Notes: generated by a model not told the origin, from the sequence alone. A DNA stretch of 64,000 nucleotides from Caryophanales bacterium UBA5729 (GCA_002419505.1 DIGF01000012.1:62001-126000), one strand, 5' to 3'; counted from the stretch's first letter, positions 54,565 to 62,722 are shown. Program-made: numbers and translations.

Positions 54565-54584
54565 ACAAGTCTCTCTGGACTAGT
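54565..54584 (-). promoter_or_regulatory. PyrR binding hairpin in the pyr leader
   Basis: On the minus strand ACTAGTCCAGAGAGACTTGT folds as a short stem (AGTC/GACT extended past one mismatch) with a CAGAGA loop. It matches the PyrR-bound anti-antiterminator consensus, AGUCCAGAGAGG-like, at all but one core position. It lies 70 nt before the terminator; CCAGA could alternatively pair with TCTGG in the terminator's 5' half. Confidence 0.85.
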
Positions 54585-54600
54585 TTAAAAAGCTATATCA

Positions 54601-54629
54601 ATTGTATATTAAAAAAAAATATAATTCAA
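54601..54629 (-). promoter_or_regulatory. Promoter of the pyr operon
   Basis: TTGAAT (54624-54629 on the minus strand), a 17-bp T-rich spacer and TACAAT (54601-54606). Transcription would begin near 54594, about 10 nt before the PyrR hairpin. Confidence 0.75.
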
Positions 54630-54917
54630 TAGCTATTTTAAAATAAACCAGAACTTTATAAGAAAACCGATAAATATTTCTATAAATTATCCAAAAAAAT
54701 AAAAGGCACTTTGAATATTTATAAATGACAAACCGATAACATTATTATTTTAATATAGTCTCTATATTCAGCGCTTGATACCATAACTTATATTTATTAG
54801 TTATGCTCTCTCTAAGACAATTAATTGCAATATATTATTAAATAAATATAATACGCACTCGTTAGCAGGCCGTGTTATCCATTAAAAACAAAAATGCTCT
54901 TTAGTTTATTGGTTTTT
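54630..54917. other. 288-bp AT-rich region before the pyr promoter
   Basis: Between the MFS gene's stop and the pyr promoter. It contains a weak hairpin CATAACT/AGTTATG (54782-54805) and no open frame with a ribosome site. No clear terminator for the MFS gene is visible. Confidence 0.5.
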
Positions 54918-56153
54918 TCAAGGCAAGGCACTTTCCTCTTTTAATTTATATTTTCTTTCTGAACGTTCGCGAATCATAAATGCTATACCCCCAAAAAGTC
55001 TGAATATACTAGTTATAATCAATGCATATATGATTCCTTTCATTTCATAAAAATAATGTCCCACTAAAGGTGATATCGCCAATGTAATATTAGTTAAAAC
55101 ATTATAGTATCCAACATAGATAATTCTATTTTTTTCAGGAACAACTTCTAACATATCACTAAATAATACGGTAATTGTCCCTGAGGTAAATATTCCTGAT
55201 AAAGAAGAAAATATCGCAAGGACCAAAAGGCTTTTGGATATTACATAAAGGATTGGTGTCATCGCCATTCCTAATGTGCATATATATACAATTTTTTCGT
55301 TACCGTATTTTTCTATTAATCTCGGCCATACACGAAGCGCAAAAAGCATGACAATTGCGGACCCTACACTAATTATCGCTAACCAAAATTCATCCGCACC
55401 TAATGTCTTTATGGTATAAATGGAAAACAAAGGCCAACCCATCTGCCATCCAAAATGAAATATTGTAGAACTTAAAACAAACTTAGTATAACGTTTGTTT
55501 TTAAATACTTTCTTAAAACTTCCTTTAAATTTAATCGGCTCTTCTGTTTTCACAGGCTTATAATTTATTTTTTTAAAAACAAAGAAAGCTAGCAACCCAA
55601 ACACAAATGCCATGGCATAGAAGATGCGATATATTAGAATATATTCACTGTTATCTTGCGCAAAATATCGAAATACTAATCCTGAAGTAATAGTGACAGC
55701 AGTTGTAAATATAATTGTGTAAATACTTCTTTTAGATAATACTCTAGCTCTTCTTAGCGGAAAAATTTCAGCAGTAATATTTTGATAACTAATATTGTAG
55801 ATCGAGATTGGAATCATTAATACTGTCATAATAACGATAAATGATATTACTTGATAATCATTCGGTAGTATAGGAATAAAAAACATCGAAAAAATAATGG
55901 TTGCCATGACAAGCACTACATTGGCAGTTACTTTTTGTTTATCCGCTATCTTATTGATGATGAATGCTGCTGGTAAAGCAGTAAAAATCATTATTATTCC
56001 TTTTGTAGAATTAATTAATGAAAAGTGAAACTCATTCCCACCGATTCTCTCTAAAAATTTCATCGCATATGGATTATAAAAAACATTCATTAATTCAAAC
56101 AAAATTCCGAAAATAATGAAGATTCTTAAATTAGATTTAAACCTATCGTTCAT
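54918..56153 (-). CDS. MFS transporter
   Basis: Major facilitator superfamily carrier of 411 residues with 12 predicted helices. The first cytoplasmic loop reads IINKIADKQKV, a weak version of the usual G-x-x-x-D-R motif. The central loop (FKGSFKKVFKNKRYTKFVLSS) divides the two six-helix halves. The C-terminus is Arg/Lys-rich (RERSERKYKLKEES). I cannot assign a substrate. It stands alone between long spacers, and an inverted repeat (AAGTAGCAAT/ATTGCTACTT) lies in its upstream region. Confidence 0.85.
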   Translation of the reverse strand: MNDRFKSNLRIFIIFGILFELMNVFYNPYAMKFLERIGGNEFHFSLINSTKGIIMIFTALPAAFIINKIADKQKVTANVVLVMATIIFSMFFIPILPNDYQVISFIVIMTVLMIPISIYNISYQNITAEIFPLRRARVLSKRSIYTIIFTTAVTITSGLVFRYFAQDNSEYILIYRIFYAMAFVFGLLAFFVFKKINYKPVKTEEPIKFKGSFKKVFKNKRYTKFVLSSTIFHFGWQMGWPLFSIYTIKTLGADEFWLAIISVGSAIVMLFALRVWPRLIEKYGNEKIVYICTLGMAMTPILYVISKSLLVLAIFSSLSGIFTSGTITVLFSDMLEVVPEKNRIIYVGYYNVLTNITLAISPLVGHYFYEMKGIIYALIITSIFRLFGGIAFMIRERSERKYKLKEESALP

Positions 56154-56621
56154 AAAAAAATCACCATTGTCCTAGCGAAAGATTGTAAAGTAGCAATATA
56201 TTTTTATGTAAATCTTTATATTAAATACTTGTACAAATAGATTATATCTCTATATCCATAAACTAGCAATTGCTACTTATCACTTTAATAAAATTCTCAA
56301 TCCATACATTTGCAACAACATCTGTCTAAAAACGATTTCTAATATTATGATAAGAATTTGTGTAAAGCAAAATTATAGTAATTCATTGAGTTTTATTCTA
56401 ATCAATCAGAGTTATTTGAAATATGTTTTAGATAAATAAGACCACAAATTTTTTTGTGGTCTTATATTTTATACTCTTTAAACTAAAATGTGGCTTTAAA
56501 TCTTACCTATTTATATTTCATTGGTGTTCAGGAATTTATAAAATAACCAATATTTTTAGGGGATAGAACTTTTTGCAAATGTTATATTTCACAAATGACT
56601 TTTTTATAATAGTCTTTGATA
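56154..56621. other. 468-bp intergenic region upstream of the MFS gene
   Basis: Contains the terminator at 56436-56465 and a 10-bp inverted repeat AAGTAGCAAT (56188-56197) / ATTGCTACTT (56269-56278), 71 bp apart, within about 35 bp of the MFS start. The rest is AT-rich without an open frame or recognisable RNA. Confidence 0.55.
56436..56465. terminator. Terminator after the KdpE-like gene
   Basis: Perfect 13-bp arms ATAAGACCACAAA (56436-56448) and TTTGTGGTCTTAT (56453-56465) with a 4-nt T loop. It lies about 155 bp after the response-regulator stop and is the first strong terminator after the potassium operon. Confidence 0.88.
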
Positions 56622-57302
56622 TTATTCGTCATTAAAAATATACCCAACCCCAACCTCTGTTATAATATACTGATTTAAGTCATTATCTGATTCAAGTTTT
56701 TTTCTTATTGATGCGATAAAAACTCTTAAAGTTTGATAATTATCAACCGTATCATACCCCCAAACTTCATTTTGTAAAAATTTATGTGTTAAAACTTTAC
56801 CGCGGAATTTTATAAAAGTTTCTAGTATCTTGTATTCTATTGGAGTTAGATGAACTTCTGAATTTTTAATTGTTACTTTATGACGATTAAAATCAATTAC
56901 CAAATCACGACAAACAAATATTTGATTTTCGCTTATTTTTAAAGAGCCTCTTAAAGCGACTCTAACTCTAGCCAAAACTTCACCGACATTAAAAGGTTTT
57001 GTAATGTAGTCATTAGCTCCAATATCTAAAGCTATAATCTTATCCAGATCTCTTTCTCTTGCTGAAATAACTATGACGGGTTTATCCGATATCTTTTTCA
57101 ATTCTTTAAGCACTTCCATCCCATCAATATCAGGTAATCCTAGATCAAGCATAACTAAATCAGGATTATGACTTATATATAAATTTATACCTAGTAAACC
57201 ATTTCTTGCTTCAATGATTTCATAACCATATGTCTTTAATGCTAATCCTAAAAATCTTAAAATAACTTGATCATCTTCAATAACTAATATTTTAGCCAAC
57301 AT
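56622..57302 (-). CDS. OmpR-family response regulator, KdpE-like
   Basis: A 226-residue regulator. The receiver domain begins ILVIEDDQVILRFLGLAL, with the phospho-acceptor Asp in LVMLDLGLPDIDGMEVL, the switch Ser in VIVISARERD, and the Lys in DYITKPFNVGEVLARV. A winged-helix domain follows, with LTPIEYKILETFIKF and SIRKKLESDNDLNQYIITEV followed by GVGYIF. AGGAG precedes the ATG at 57302. Its partner kinase is 8 bp upstream. Placement directly after trkH points to potassium-responsive control, although kdpFABC is absent. Confidence 0.93.
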   Translation of the reverse strand: MLAKILVIEDDQVILRFLGLALKTYGYEIIEARNGLLGINLYISHNPDLVMLDLGLPDIDGMEVLKELKKISDKPVIVISARERDLDKIIALDIGANDYITKPFNVGEVLARVRVALRGSLKISENQIFVCRDLVIDFNRHKVTIKNSEVHLTPIEYKILETFIKFRGKVLTHKFLQNEVWGYDTVDNYQTLRVFIASIRKKLESDNDLNQYIITEVGVGYIFNDE

Positions 57303-57310
57303 AATTTCTC

Positions 57311-58678
57311 CTATTTTTTATAAGGTATATTAAACTCAAAAGTCGCTCCACCAATATCGTTATTATAAGCAGTAATATCGCCGCCATGAGCATTAACTAT
57401 TGCTTTACATATATTCAATCCTAATCCCATTCCTCTAAAATTATCTTCTTTTCTTGTTTCGATACTAGTAAAATTTTCAAATATTTTACTAATATTTTTT
57501 TCTTGTATTCCCCCGCCATTATCTATTACTTTGAAAACCACTTTATATTTTTCAATATCATAGTCAATCTTGATTGTAGAGTTTTGCTCTGAATGTCTAA
57601 TAGCATTATCTATCAGATTAATAAAAACCTGAGTTATTAACTGCCCATCAACATTAATTTTATTAATTTCTTTTGTTGTTTTTATTAATATTTGGTGATT
57701 TAACAATCGGCTTTTAACTCTTCTATGGACATCGGTTAGTATATCATCAATAGTTTCAAAATTCTTTTTAATCGCGAACTTGTTTGCTGTTAATCTAGTC
57801 ATATTCAGTAGATTTTCAACAAAATCATTAAGTCGTGATGTCTCATTATTAATATCTAATAACATTGATTTTTTTATGTCTTCATCAATTTCATCAAAAC
57901 TTTCATAAAGAAAGGAAGTGCCAGTTTTTAGTGAAGTAAGTGGAGTCCTTAAATCATGGGATATTGATCTTAAAAGCGCTGATTTAATTCTTTCTTTTTC
58001 CATTTCAATTCTTGTGTTTTCTTCTTCAGATGCAATAAGTTCACGCTCTAGAGCTGTAATCATATGAAGAATAGATGTTTGAACGAATTCTCTTTCTTGT
58101 TTTGACATCTTTTGTTCAAGGCATTCTACAACTAAAGCACCTTTTATGTTTTTTGATGAAAAAAAAGGAAAAATTTTTATTGGCAAATCATTATATTTTA
58201 ATTCATCTTTTCCACAAATTAAATTATTCTCTATTGCAAACTCTAAATTACTTTCATAAACGGAAAAATTAAAAGAATTATTCTTGTCTATGTAATATGA
58301 ATTATTAAAATAAAAATGGATATTCATGGGTAATAATTCATTCAAATTCTCTTTTGTTTTCATTATGATTTCTTTTTTGCTTTTAGCGTTCAGTAAAGAT
58401 TGAGAAGTGATATATAATTGCTCAAGTTTTTTTTCATTATCTCGTGATATAAAAATCTCTTTTTGTAACTGGTTGGTCAAAGTTCCTGTTGTAATTGAAA
58501 CTAATGTAAAAATTACTAGTGTAATGATGTAATTCGCGTCATTAATTTTAAAAGTATATTTAGGTTCAGTAAAGAGAAAATTAAAAATAAAAACTAACAA
58601 GAGTGTTGATGACAGACCATAGACATTCTTTTTTGTATGTACCACTATTAGCATTATAGTTCCGACATAAATTAACAT
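57311..58678 (-). CDS. KdpD-like sensor histidine kinase (short form)
   Basis: Membrane sensor kinase. The readable frame from ATG 58678 gives 455 residues: the last three of four DUF4118 helices (with NFLFTEPKYTFKIND), a GAF-like linker, the H-box SISHDLRTPLTSLKT (His), N-box FINLIDNAIRHSE, and G-boxes KVIDNGGGIQEKN and GMGLGLNICKAI. The KdpD and universal-stress N-terminal domains of full KdpD are missing. The ATG at 58678 has only a weak AGAGCAGAGA upstream and omits the first helix, which is encoded just before it but in a different frame from the expected start (58679-58790). Confidence 0.88.
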   Translation of the reverse strand: MLIYVGTIMLIVVHTKKNVYGLSSTLLLVFIFNFLFTEPKYTFKINDANYIITLVIFTLVSITTGTLTNQLQKEIFISRDNEKKLEQLYITSQSLLNAKSKKEIIMKTKENLNELLPMNIHFYFNNSYYIDKNNSFNFSVYESNLEFAIENNLICGKDELKYNDLPIKIFPFFSSKNIKGALVVECLEQKMSKQEREFVQTSILHMITALERELIASEEENTRIEMEKERIKSALLRSISHDLRTPLTSLKTGTSFLYESFDEIDEDIKKSMLLDINNETSRLNDFVENLLNMTRLTANKFAIKKNFETIDDILTDVHRRVKSRLLNHQILIKTTKEINKINVDGQLITQVFINLIDNAIRHSEQNSTIKIDYDIEKYKVVFKVIDNGGGIQEKNISKIFENFTSIETRKEDNFRGMGLGLNICKAIVNAHGGDITAYNNDIGGATFEFNIPYKK

Positions 58679-58790
58679 TATATTCTCTGCTCTAAATCCG
58701 AAACCTTCGAATGCTAAAGCAAATAAAGTAGATAATGTTATAGCAATTAGTGAGAAAATAATTTTGTTTATTTCTTGCTTTTTTTTTCAT
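58679..58790 (-). other. Frame-displaced N-terminus of the KdpD-like kinase (A9 tract)
   Basis: An ATG at 58788-58790 overlaps the trkH stop as TTATGA and is preceded by AGAAGGAAAG. It runs into nine A residues. In the ATG's frame the peptide ends after about 30 codons. One base over, the frame encodes KKKQEINKIIFSLIAITL, then LFALAFEGFGFRAEN, and joins the kinase at 58678, supplying the missing first helix. Eight A residues would make it continuous. The tract may be a sequencing error, a recent mutation or a slippage switch. Confidence 0.8.
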
Positions 58791-60259
58791 AAGACTTTCC
58801 TTCTTGTTATATCCATAAATATTTTTGCTATAGCTACAAAAATTACATAAAATTCCAATCTACCCATAAACATTCCAATATTAGTTGTCCATAAAATTAA
58901 AGGCGGTGAATTATATGAAATTAAGCCAATTGAAAGCCCAACCGTTCCCAAGGCTGATGCAAACTCAAACAAGGAGTCTTGCAAACTATACCCGTGGGCT
59001 GAAAAGATTAGTGTTCCAAAAATTAACGTTACTAGATAAATAAGAATATGAGAGTTTGTATCGATAATAACTTGATCATTAACTTCTATTACTTTGCCGA
59101 ACTTATTTATATAATTAGACCGAATTAAATTTCTATGCGTGATTCGGTCACGGAAATTCCAATATAAACTTTTGATAGCCAAAACCACTCGATATTGTTT
59201 AATTCCTCCAGCAGTTGAACCTATTCCGCCACCAATTATCATCAATATTATAACACAAACCAAAACAAAATTAGGCAAGATTAATAAAGAATCAACTGAT
59301 TGAAAACCAGTAGTGGTAATTCCGCTAACAAACTGAAAAACACCGATTCTTATCGCTTCACCCACACTACCGTTAAAATTGCTGATTATTGATAAAATCA
59401 TAAAAGGTAAAAGGGTTAAAATCAAAATTAATAAGAATTTAAGTTCGACATGTTTTATAGCGTTTTTTAGTTTACCTTTGATTAAAAACAAATGTACGAA
59501 AAAATTTGTATTACCTAAAAGCATAAGTATTATAGTTATAATCTCAATCGGTAAACTGTTGAAAAACGCAATACTATTTGCTTTGGTAGAAAATCCACCT
59601 GTAGAAACCGCCGCAATAGAATGATTAATAGCATCAAAAACAGACATGCCAAATATAACATAAAGAAACGTTCCGATTATAATGTATATAAAATATATTG
59701 ATAGAATTAATCTTGCAGATCTAGCTAGATTTGGTAATAATTTGTCATTATGTCCTTCAGCGCTGTATAATCTCATTCCGTATCTATCAGATAGAGCTGA
59801 AGTTAGAATCAAAACCAAACCAACTCCACCGATGAATTGCAGCAAACTCCTATACATTAAAAAAATATTTGGTGTCGTGGATACATCAACAACAGACAAT
59901 CCTGTAGTAGAATATCCTGATGTTGTTTCAAATATGCTTTGTGTAAAATTATATTGACCAGTTAACATGAAAGGGAATGATGATATAAAGATAGCAATAA
60001 TCCAAATCAAAAGTATCAAAACGGCATCTTGATACTTTTCTAGCTTCTCTTGAGATTTGCCAAGAATGAAGAAATGAGTAAAATAACCCATAACCATGCT
60101 TATCACACCCGGAACAATGAAATATTTTGCTTGTTCAATTTCCTCCGGATAAAAGAAAAGCACTAACAAAGGTATCAAGATGATTACCCCAATCAACATC
60201 ATGAATAAGCCTAGATAACCTAGAATTAATTTATACCCAGAAACTGATTTTTTATTCAT
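58787..60259 (-). CDS. trkH: Potassium uptake protein TrkH/KtrB family
   Basis: Potassium-translocating membrane subunit, 490 residues. Four P-loop filters can be seen: TTSGYSTTGLSVVD, AAVSTGGFSTKAN, SGITTTGFQSVDS and ALGTVGLSIGLI. The sequence GGGIGSTAGGIKQYR is typical of the family. I start at ATG 60259 (MNKKSVSGYK), which overlaps the trkA stop and has AAAGGTT upstream; a longer frame from 60292 would lie well inside trkA. It ends in TGA within TTATGA, the start region of the kinase. Confidence 0.94.
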   Translation of the reverse strand: MNKKSVSGYKLILGYLGLFMMLIGVIILIPLLVLFFYPEEIEQAKYFIVPGVISMVMGYFTHFFILGKSQEKLEKYQDAVLILLIWIIAIFISSFPFMLTGQYNFTQSIFETTSGYSTTGLSVVDVSTTPNIFLMYRSLLQFIGGVGLVLILTSALSDRYGMRLYSAEGHNDKLLPNLARSARLILSIYFIYIIIGTFLYVIFGMSVFDAINHSIAAVSTGGFSTKANSIAFFNSLPIEIITIILMLLGNTNFFVHLFLIKGKLKNAIKHVELKFLLILILTLLPFMILSIISNFNGSVGEAIRIGVFQFVSGITTTGFQSVDSLLILPNFVLVCVIILMIIGGGIGSTAGGIKQYRVVLAIKSLYWNFRDRITHRNLIRSNYINKFGKVIEVNDQVIIDTNSHILIYLVTLIFGTLIFSAHGYSLQDSLFEFASALGTVGLSIGLISYNSPPLILWTTNIGMFMGRLEFYVIFVAIAKIFMDITRRKVL

Positions 60260-60935
60260 TTTTGTTAACCTTTGTCTCAAAAAATTCCACAATCATATCC
60301 TGATCTTCCGTAGTAGAAACTATTATCAGTTTGTCACCTGCTTTAATTGTTGAATCTCCATTAGGAATAATTACGCTCGGATCACGGAAAATACAGCTAA
60401 TATTGACATTTGGTGGAAATTTGATATTTTTTATTATTTTTTCAGCAATCAAGTAATCATCTTCTATCATTATTTCTGTAATAACAATTTTATCGTTCTC
60501 TAAGGATAGAGTTTTTGTGAAGCTTTCAATCAACGACTCATACTTAATGCTTTCTCCTAACAAATAGGTAGAACATATTACACTGTCAATGCCAAGTTTT
60601 TTAAATAAGTCAACTCTTTTTGGATTACGAACTACACTAACGGTTCTTTTTACATTAAATACTTTTTTAGCCGTGATGCAGGTTATATAATTGATTATAT
60701 CATCGGTTGACAAAGCGATTAACACGTCGGCATCTTGTATTCCTGCATCATCAAGCGTGTATGCTTTAGTTGAGTCTCCAAATAATACAGGTACGTGATT
60801 AATATTACTCATATACTGACCAAACCTTTGATCAGAATTAATAATAACCAGTTTATGTTTATCTTGTTTAAATTTATTTATCATAAAATCAGCTTCATGC
60901 CGACCATTAGTAATTACTATTTTCATGGTTACCAT
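60252..60935 (-). CDS. TrkA-like RCK protein (NAD-binding plus C-terminal domain)
   Basis: Cytoplasmic gating subunit for TrkH, 227 residues: a TrkA-N (RCK) domain to about residue 120, then a TrkA-C domain (about 140-225, with PNGDSTIKAGDKLIIVSTTE). The nucleotide loop at the N-terminus reads ITNGRHEADFMI and lacks the GxGxxG motif, so this copy probably does not bind NAD normally. The companion protein upstream has the intact loop. It overlaps both neighbours; ATG 60926 (MKIVIT) is an alternative start. Confidence 0.88.
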   Translation of the reverse strand: MVTMKIVITNGRHEADFMINKFKQDKHKLVIINSDQRFGQYMSNINHVPVLFGDSTKAYTLDDAGIQDADVLIALSTDDIINYITCITAKKVFNVKRTVSVVRNPKRVDLFKKLGIDSVICSTYLLGESIKYESLIESFTKTLSLENDKIVITEIMIEDDYLIAEKIIKNIKFPPNVNISCIFRDPSVIIPNGDSTIKAGDKLIIVSTTEDQDMIVEFFETKVNKNE

Positions 60936-61353
60936 TCTCTTTTCTCTTTTTCATATAATCGTCGAAAGACAAACTAAAAGGATAAATTGGTTTTATAGTA
61001 GTGTTATTTAACAACACTCCTTTATCATTATCGTTTAAACGCACATAAATATGTGGAACATCGTAAATATAAAAACAGATATGGGCTATAAATAAATTAA
61101 CGTTATCGCTATCTGTAGTTATAATTACTTCATTAACTTCTCTAATCAATACTTCATTTTCTAAAACCTGTAAATCAGTGGCATCACCAACGATATCATA
61201 TCCACCAAACTCTTCATCAAGTTTACGAAATGAATTTATATCTTTATCAATAATCACTACATAATTGTCTTTAACAGATAACTTTGCTGCAATAGATGAA
61301 CCTAACCGTCCAGAACCAACAATCAAAATTTTACTTCTTTTCATCTTCTTCAC
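60907..61353 (-). CDS. TrkA N-terminal domain protein
   Basis: A 148-residue single RCK-N domain with an intact nucleotide loop, ILIVGSGRLGSSIAAKL, and VIIDKD after the second strand; the segment GDATDLQVLENEVLIREVNE is typical. No TrkA-C domain follows. It overlaps the end of the small gene upstream by 23 bp and the next trkA-like gene by 29 bp. With the 227-residue partner it could form hetero-oligomers equivalent to a full tandem TrkA. GTG 61353 or ATG 61344 are both possible starts. Confidence 0.87.
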   Translation of the reverse strand: MKKMKRSKILIVGSGRLGSSIAAKLSVKDNYVVIIDKDINSFRKLDEEFGGYDIVGDATDLQVLENEVLIREVNEVIITTDSDNVNLFIAHICFYIYDVPHIYVRLNDNDKGVLLNNTTIKPIYPFSLSFDDYMKKRKENGNHENSNY

Positions 61354-61522
61354 CCATAACTCTTATTGTTTTTATTGCATAAAAAGATATATAGAGTGGT
61401 CCAAGATTTGAATCTATTAATAAGAACCTTTCAAAAACATCAATAACTTTTCCGCTGATTGTTACAAAACCGCTATTATCATTTAAACTGATTCTAACAT
61501 TTATACCTATTAAATTTTTCAT
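61331..61522 (-). CDS. Small beta-rich protein heading the potassium operon
   Basis: A 63-residue protein of alternating hydrophobic residues: GINVRISLNDNSGFVTISG, KVIDVFERFLLID, GPLYISFYAIKTIRVMG, with an acidic-basic tail. The pattern of five short strands resembles Sm/LSm-like or SH3-like small barrels, but no diagnostic motif is present. AGGAGG precedes the ATG, and the end overlaps the TrkA-N gene by 23 bp, so it is certainly co-expressed with the Trk genes. I cannot assign a function. Confidence 0.75.
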   Translation of the reverse strand: MKNLIGINVRISLNDNSGFVTISGKVIDVFERFLLIDSNLGPLYISFYAIKTIRVMGEEDEKK

Positions 61523-61582
61523 TATTTAAACCTCCTACTTTCGACTTTATTATATTGATTTTCATATTAAAATTATATATAG

Positions 61583-61598
61583 ATTGAACCGGTTTAAT
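61583..61598. promoter_or_regulatory. LacI-operator-like palindrome before the potassium operon
   Basis: ATTGAACCGGTTTAAT is a palindrome at 7 of 8 positions with a central CCGG. It lies about 60 bp upstream of the small first gene and just upstream of TATAAT-like hexamers on the minus strand. It shares the core AACCGGTT with the operator at 23602-23617. Confidence 0.4.
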
Positions 61599-61611
61599 AT
61601 AAAGATTTTAT

Positions 61612-61664
61612 AAAGAAAAAAGATGCCAGTATCACACATAGTTTTTTATGTGTCTACTAACATC
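61612..61664 (-). terminator. Long imperfect terminator hairpin
   Basis: GATG, AGTA and ACACATA pair with TATGTGT, TACT and CATC in nested order (61622-61664), giving an imperfect stem of about 20 positions. On the minus strand it is followed by TTTTTTCTTT. It lies between the toxin-antitoxin region and the potassium operon and separates their transcripts. Confidence 0.75.
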
Positions 61665-62139
61665 CTATCATTTCAAATTATATTCGATCTTTTTGAATTA
61701 ATTAGGATTATTAAAATTACTTTAATAAATATTTCTAAATTTACCTAACGCACCCAAAGCACTAATAGTAGTTTAGCAAAATTTTCGAATATATTTTATA
61801 TGCACTATAAACTTGTAACTTTTGTTTAGAAATAAACAATATTATTAAACTTAGTTTCAAATTTCTTAATAATATTTACAACTCGATTTTTAGCTATTTC
61901 TCTTTCATAGAGATCTATACTCGTTAAACCCATTGACCCATAACCGTTTTTAGTTAAAAAAGTCGGTTCGTCACTTTCTTCTACAAGTTTAGAAATATTT
62001 GCTGCAATTTTATAATTTACAACTCTAAGTAATGTGCAAAAAAAAGGGAAATATCAAATATTTATCTTTGTTCAACGATTTATAAAATACAAATATTTAT
62101 TTATGGTATGGCTCGTTATAACGTTTTAATCGCAAATTG
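61665..62139. other. 475-bp region holding a toxin-antitoxin fossil
   Basis: Apart from the fossil at 61826-62020 the stretch is AT-rich. An 11-bp direct repeat CAAATATTTAT occurs at about 62055-62065 and 62090-62100, and CGTTATAACG near 62113 is palindromic. I see no functional gene. Confidence 0.55.
61826..62020 (-). pseudogene. Fused remnant of a duplicated antitoxin-toxin pair
   Basis: A minus-strand frame without a start codon. It reads KIAANISKLVEESDEPTFL, TKNGYGSMGLTSIDLYER, EIAKNRVVNIIKKFETKFNN, then stop. The first part aligns closely with residues 12-60 of the antitoxin at 62435-62704. The last dozen residues (IIKKFETKFNN) align with MIKRFELKFND in the middle of the RelE toxin. A deletion therefore joined the antitoxin's middle to the toxin's middle, removing the antitoxin C-terminus and toxin N-terminus, and the start region has decayed. 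Confidence 0.85.
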
Positions 62140-62451
62140 TTATATTTCTTTTATATAATCCATCTTTGCATAAATTACTCTAACAATATTAACGAAATCG
62201 CTGTCTTCATCATAATAATACACGATTAAAAAATTATCTACAATTGATTTTCTCAAACTATTATGCTTTAACCTTGGAAGCTCTATAAGCGGGTATGCTT
62301 TTGGAAATGAACAAATATCATTGAACTTGAGTTCAAATCTCTTAATCATATTTAATGCAGATTCAGGATTTAATAATTCCTCAGATATATAACGAAATAT
62401 ACTTTCCAAATCTATTTTTGCTTTTGGTAAAAGCTTATAACTTCTTTCCAT
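62140..62451 (-). CDS. RelE/ParE family toxin
   Basis: A 103-residue toxin of the RelE/ParE fold. It starts YKLLPKAKIDLESIFRYISE, has the central PESALNMIKRFELKFNDIC, and ends with LRKSIVDNFLIVYYYDEDSD and VNIVRVIYAKMD. The pattern PxAxxDLExIxxYI and the C-terminal VxVxRVxxxxxD strand are typical. RelE members cut mRNA on ribosomes, ParE members poison gyrase; I cannot choose between them. It overlaps the antitoxin gene by 17 bp, the usual order with antitoxin first. Confidence 0.9.
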   Translation of the reverse strand: MERSYKLLPKAKIDLESIFRYISEELLNPESALNMIKRFELKFNDICSFPKAYPLIELPRLKHNSLRKSIVDNFLIVYYYDEDSDFVNIVRVIYAKMDYIKEI

Positions 62452-62704
62452 ACTTAGATTTCATTTCACTGATAAACATTGGACCATCCGTTTTTAAATC
62501 CTCTTTGTCTATGTCTTTCAAAGAATCATTAATCATTTTAACAATTTGGTTTTTAGCCATTTCTCGCTCATAGACATCTATACTCATTAAAACCATTGAT
62601 CCATACCCGTTTTTTGTTACAAAAACCGGCTCATCACTTTCTTCTACAAATTTAGAAATATTTGCTGTATTCTTTAATTCGTTTATTGGTATAATCTTTG
62701 GCAT
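62435..62704 (-). CDS. Phd/YefM family antitoxin
   Basis: An 89-residue antitoxin. The N-terminal DNA-binding fold MPKIIPINELKNTANISKFV is followed by EESDEPVFVTKNGYGSMVLM and SIDVYEREMAKNQ, the classic Phd/YefM pattern. The C-terminal tail (SLKDIDKEDLKTDGPMFISE) should wrap around the toxin. AGGAGGT lies 6 bases before the ATG at 62704. An 18-bp perfect palindrome overlies the promoter, as expected for autorepression. Confidence 0.93.
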   Translation of the reverse strand: MPKIIPINELKNTANISKFVEESDEPVFVTKNGYGSMVLMSIDVYEREMAKNQIVKMINDSLKDIDKEDLKTDGPMFISEMKSKYGKKL

Positions 62705-62722
62705 AATGATACCTCCTTTATT

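Noticed and set aside
56622..58678. The two-component pair as the PhoPR system for the Pho box
   Set aside because: The kinase has DUF4118 helices and sits in the potassium operon, which fits KdpDE, not PhoPR.
58787..58789. TGA read as tryptophan, fusing TrkH to the kinase
   Set aside because: TGA ends several genes here at family-typical positions and Trp is TGG throughout, so a Mycoplasma-type code is unlikely; TrkH also ends at its normal length.
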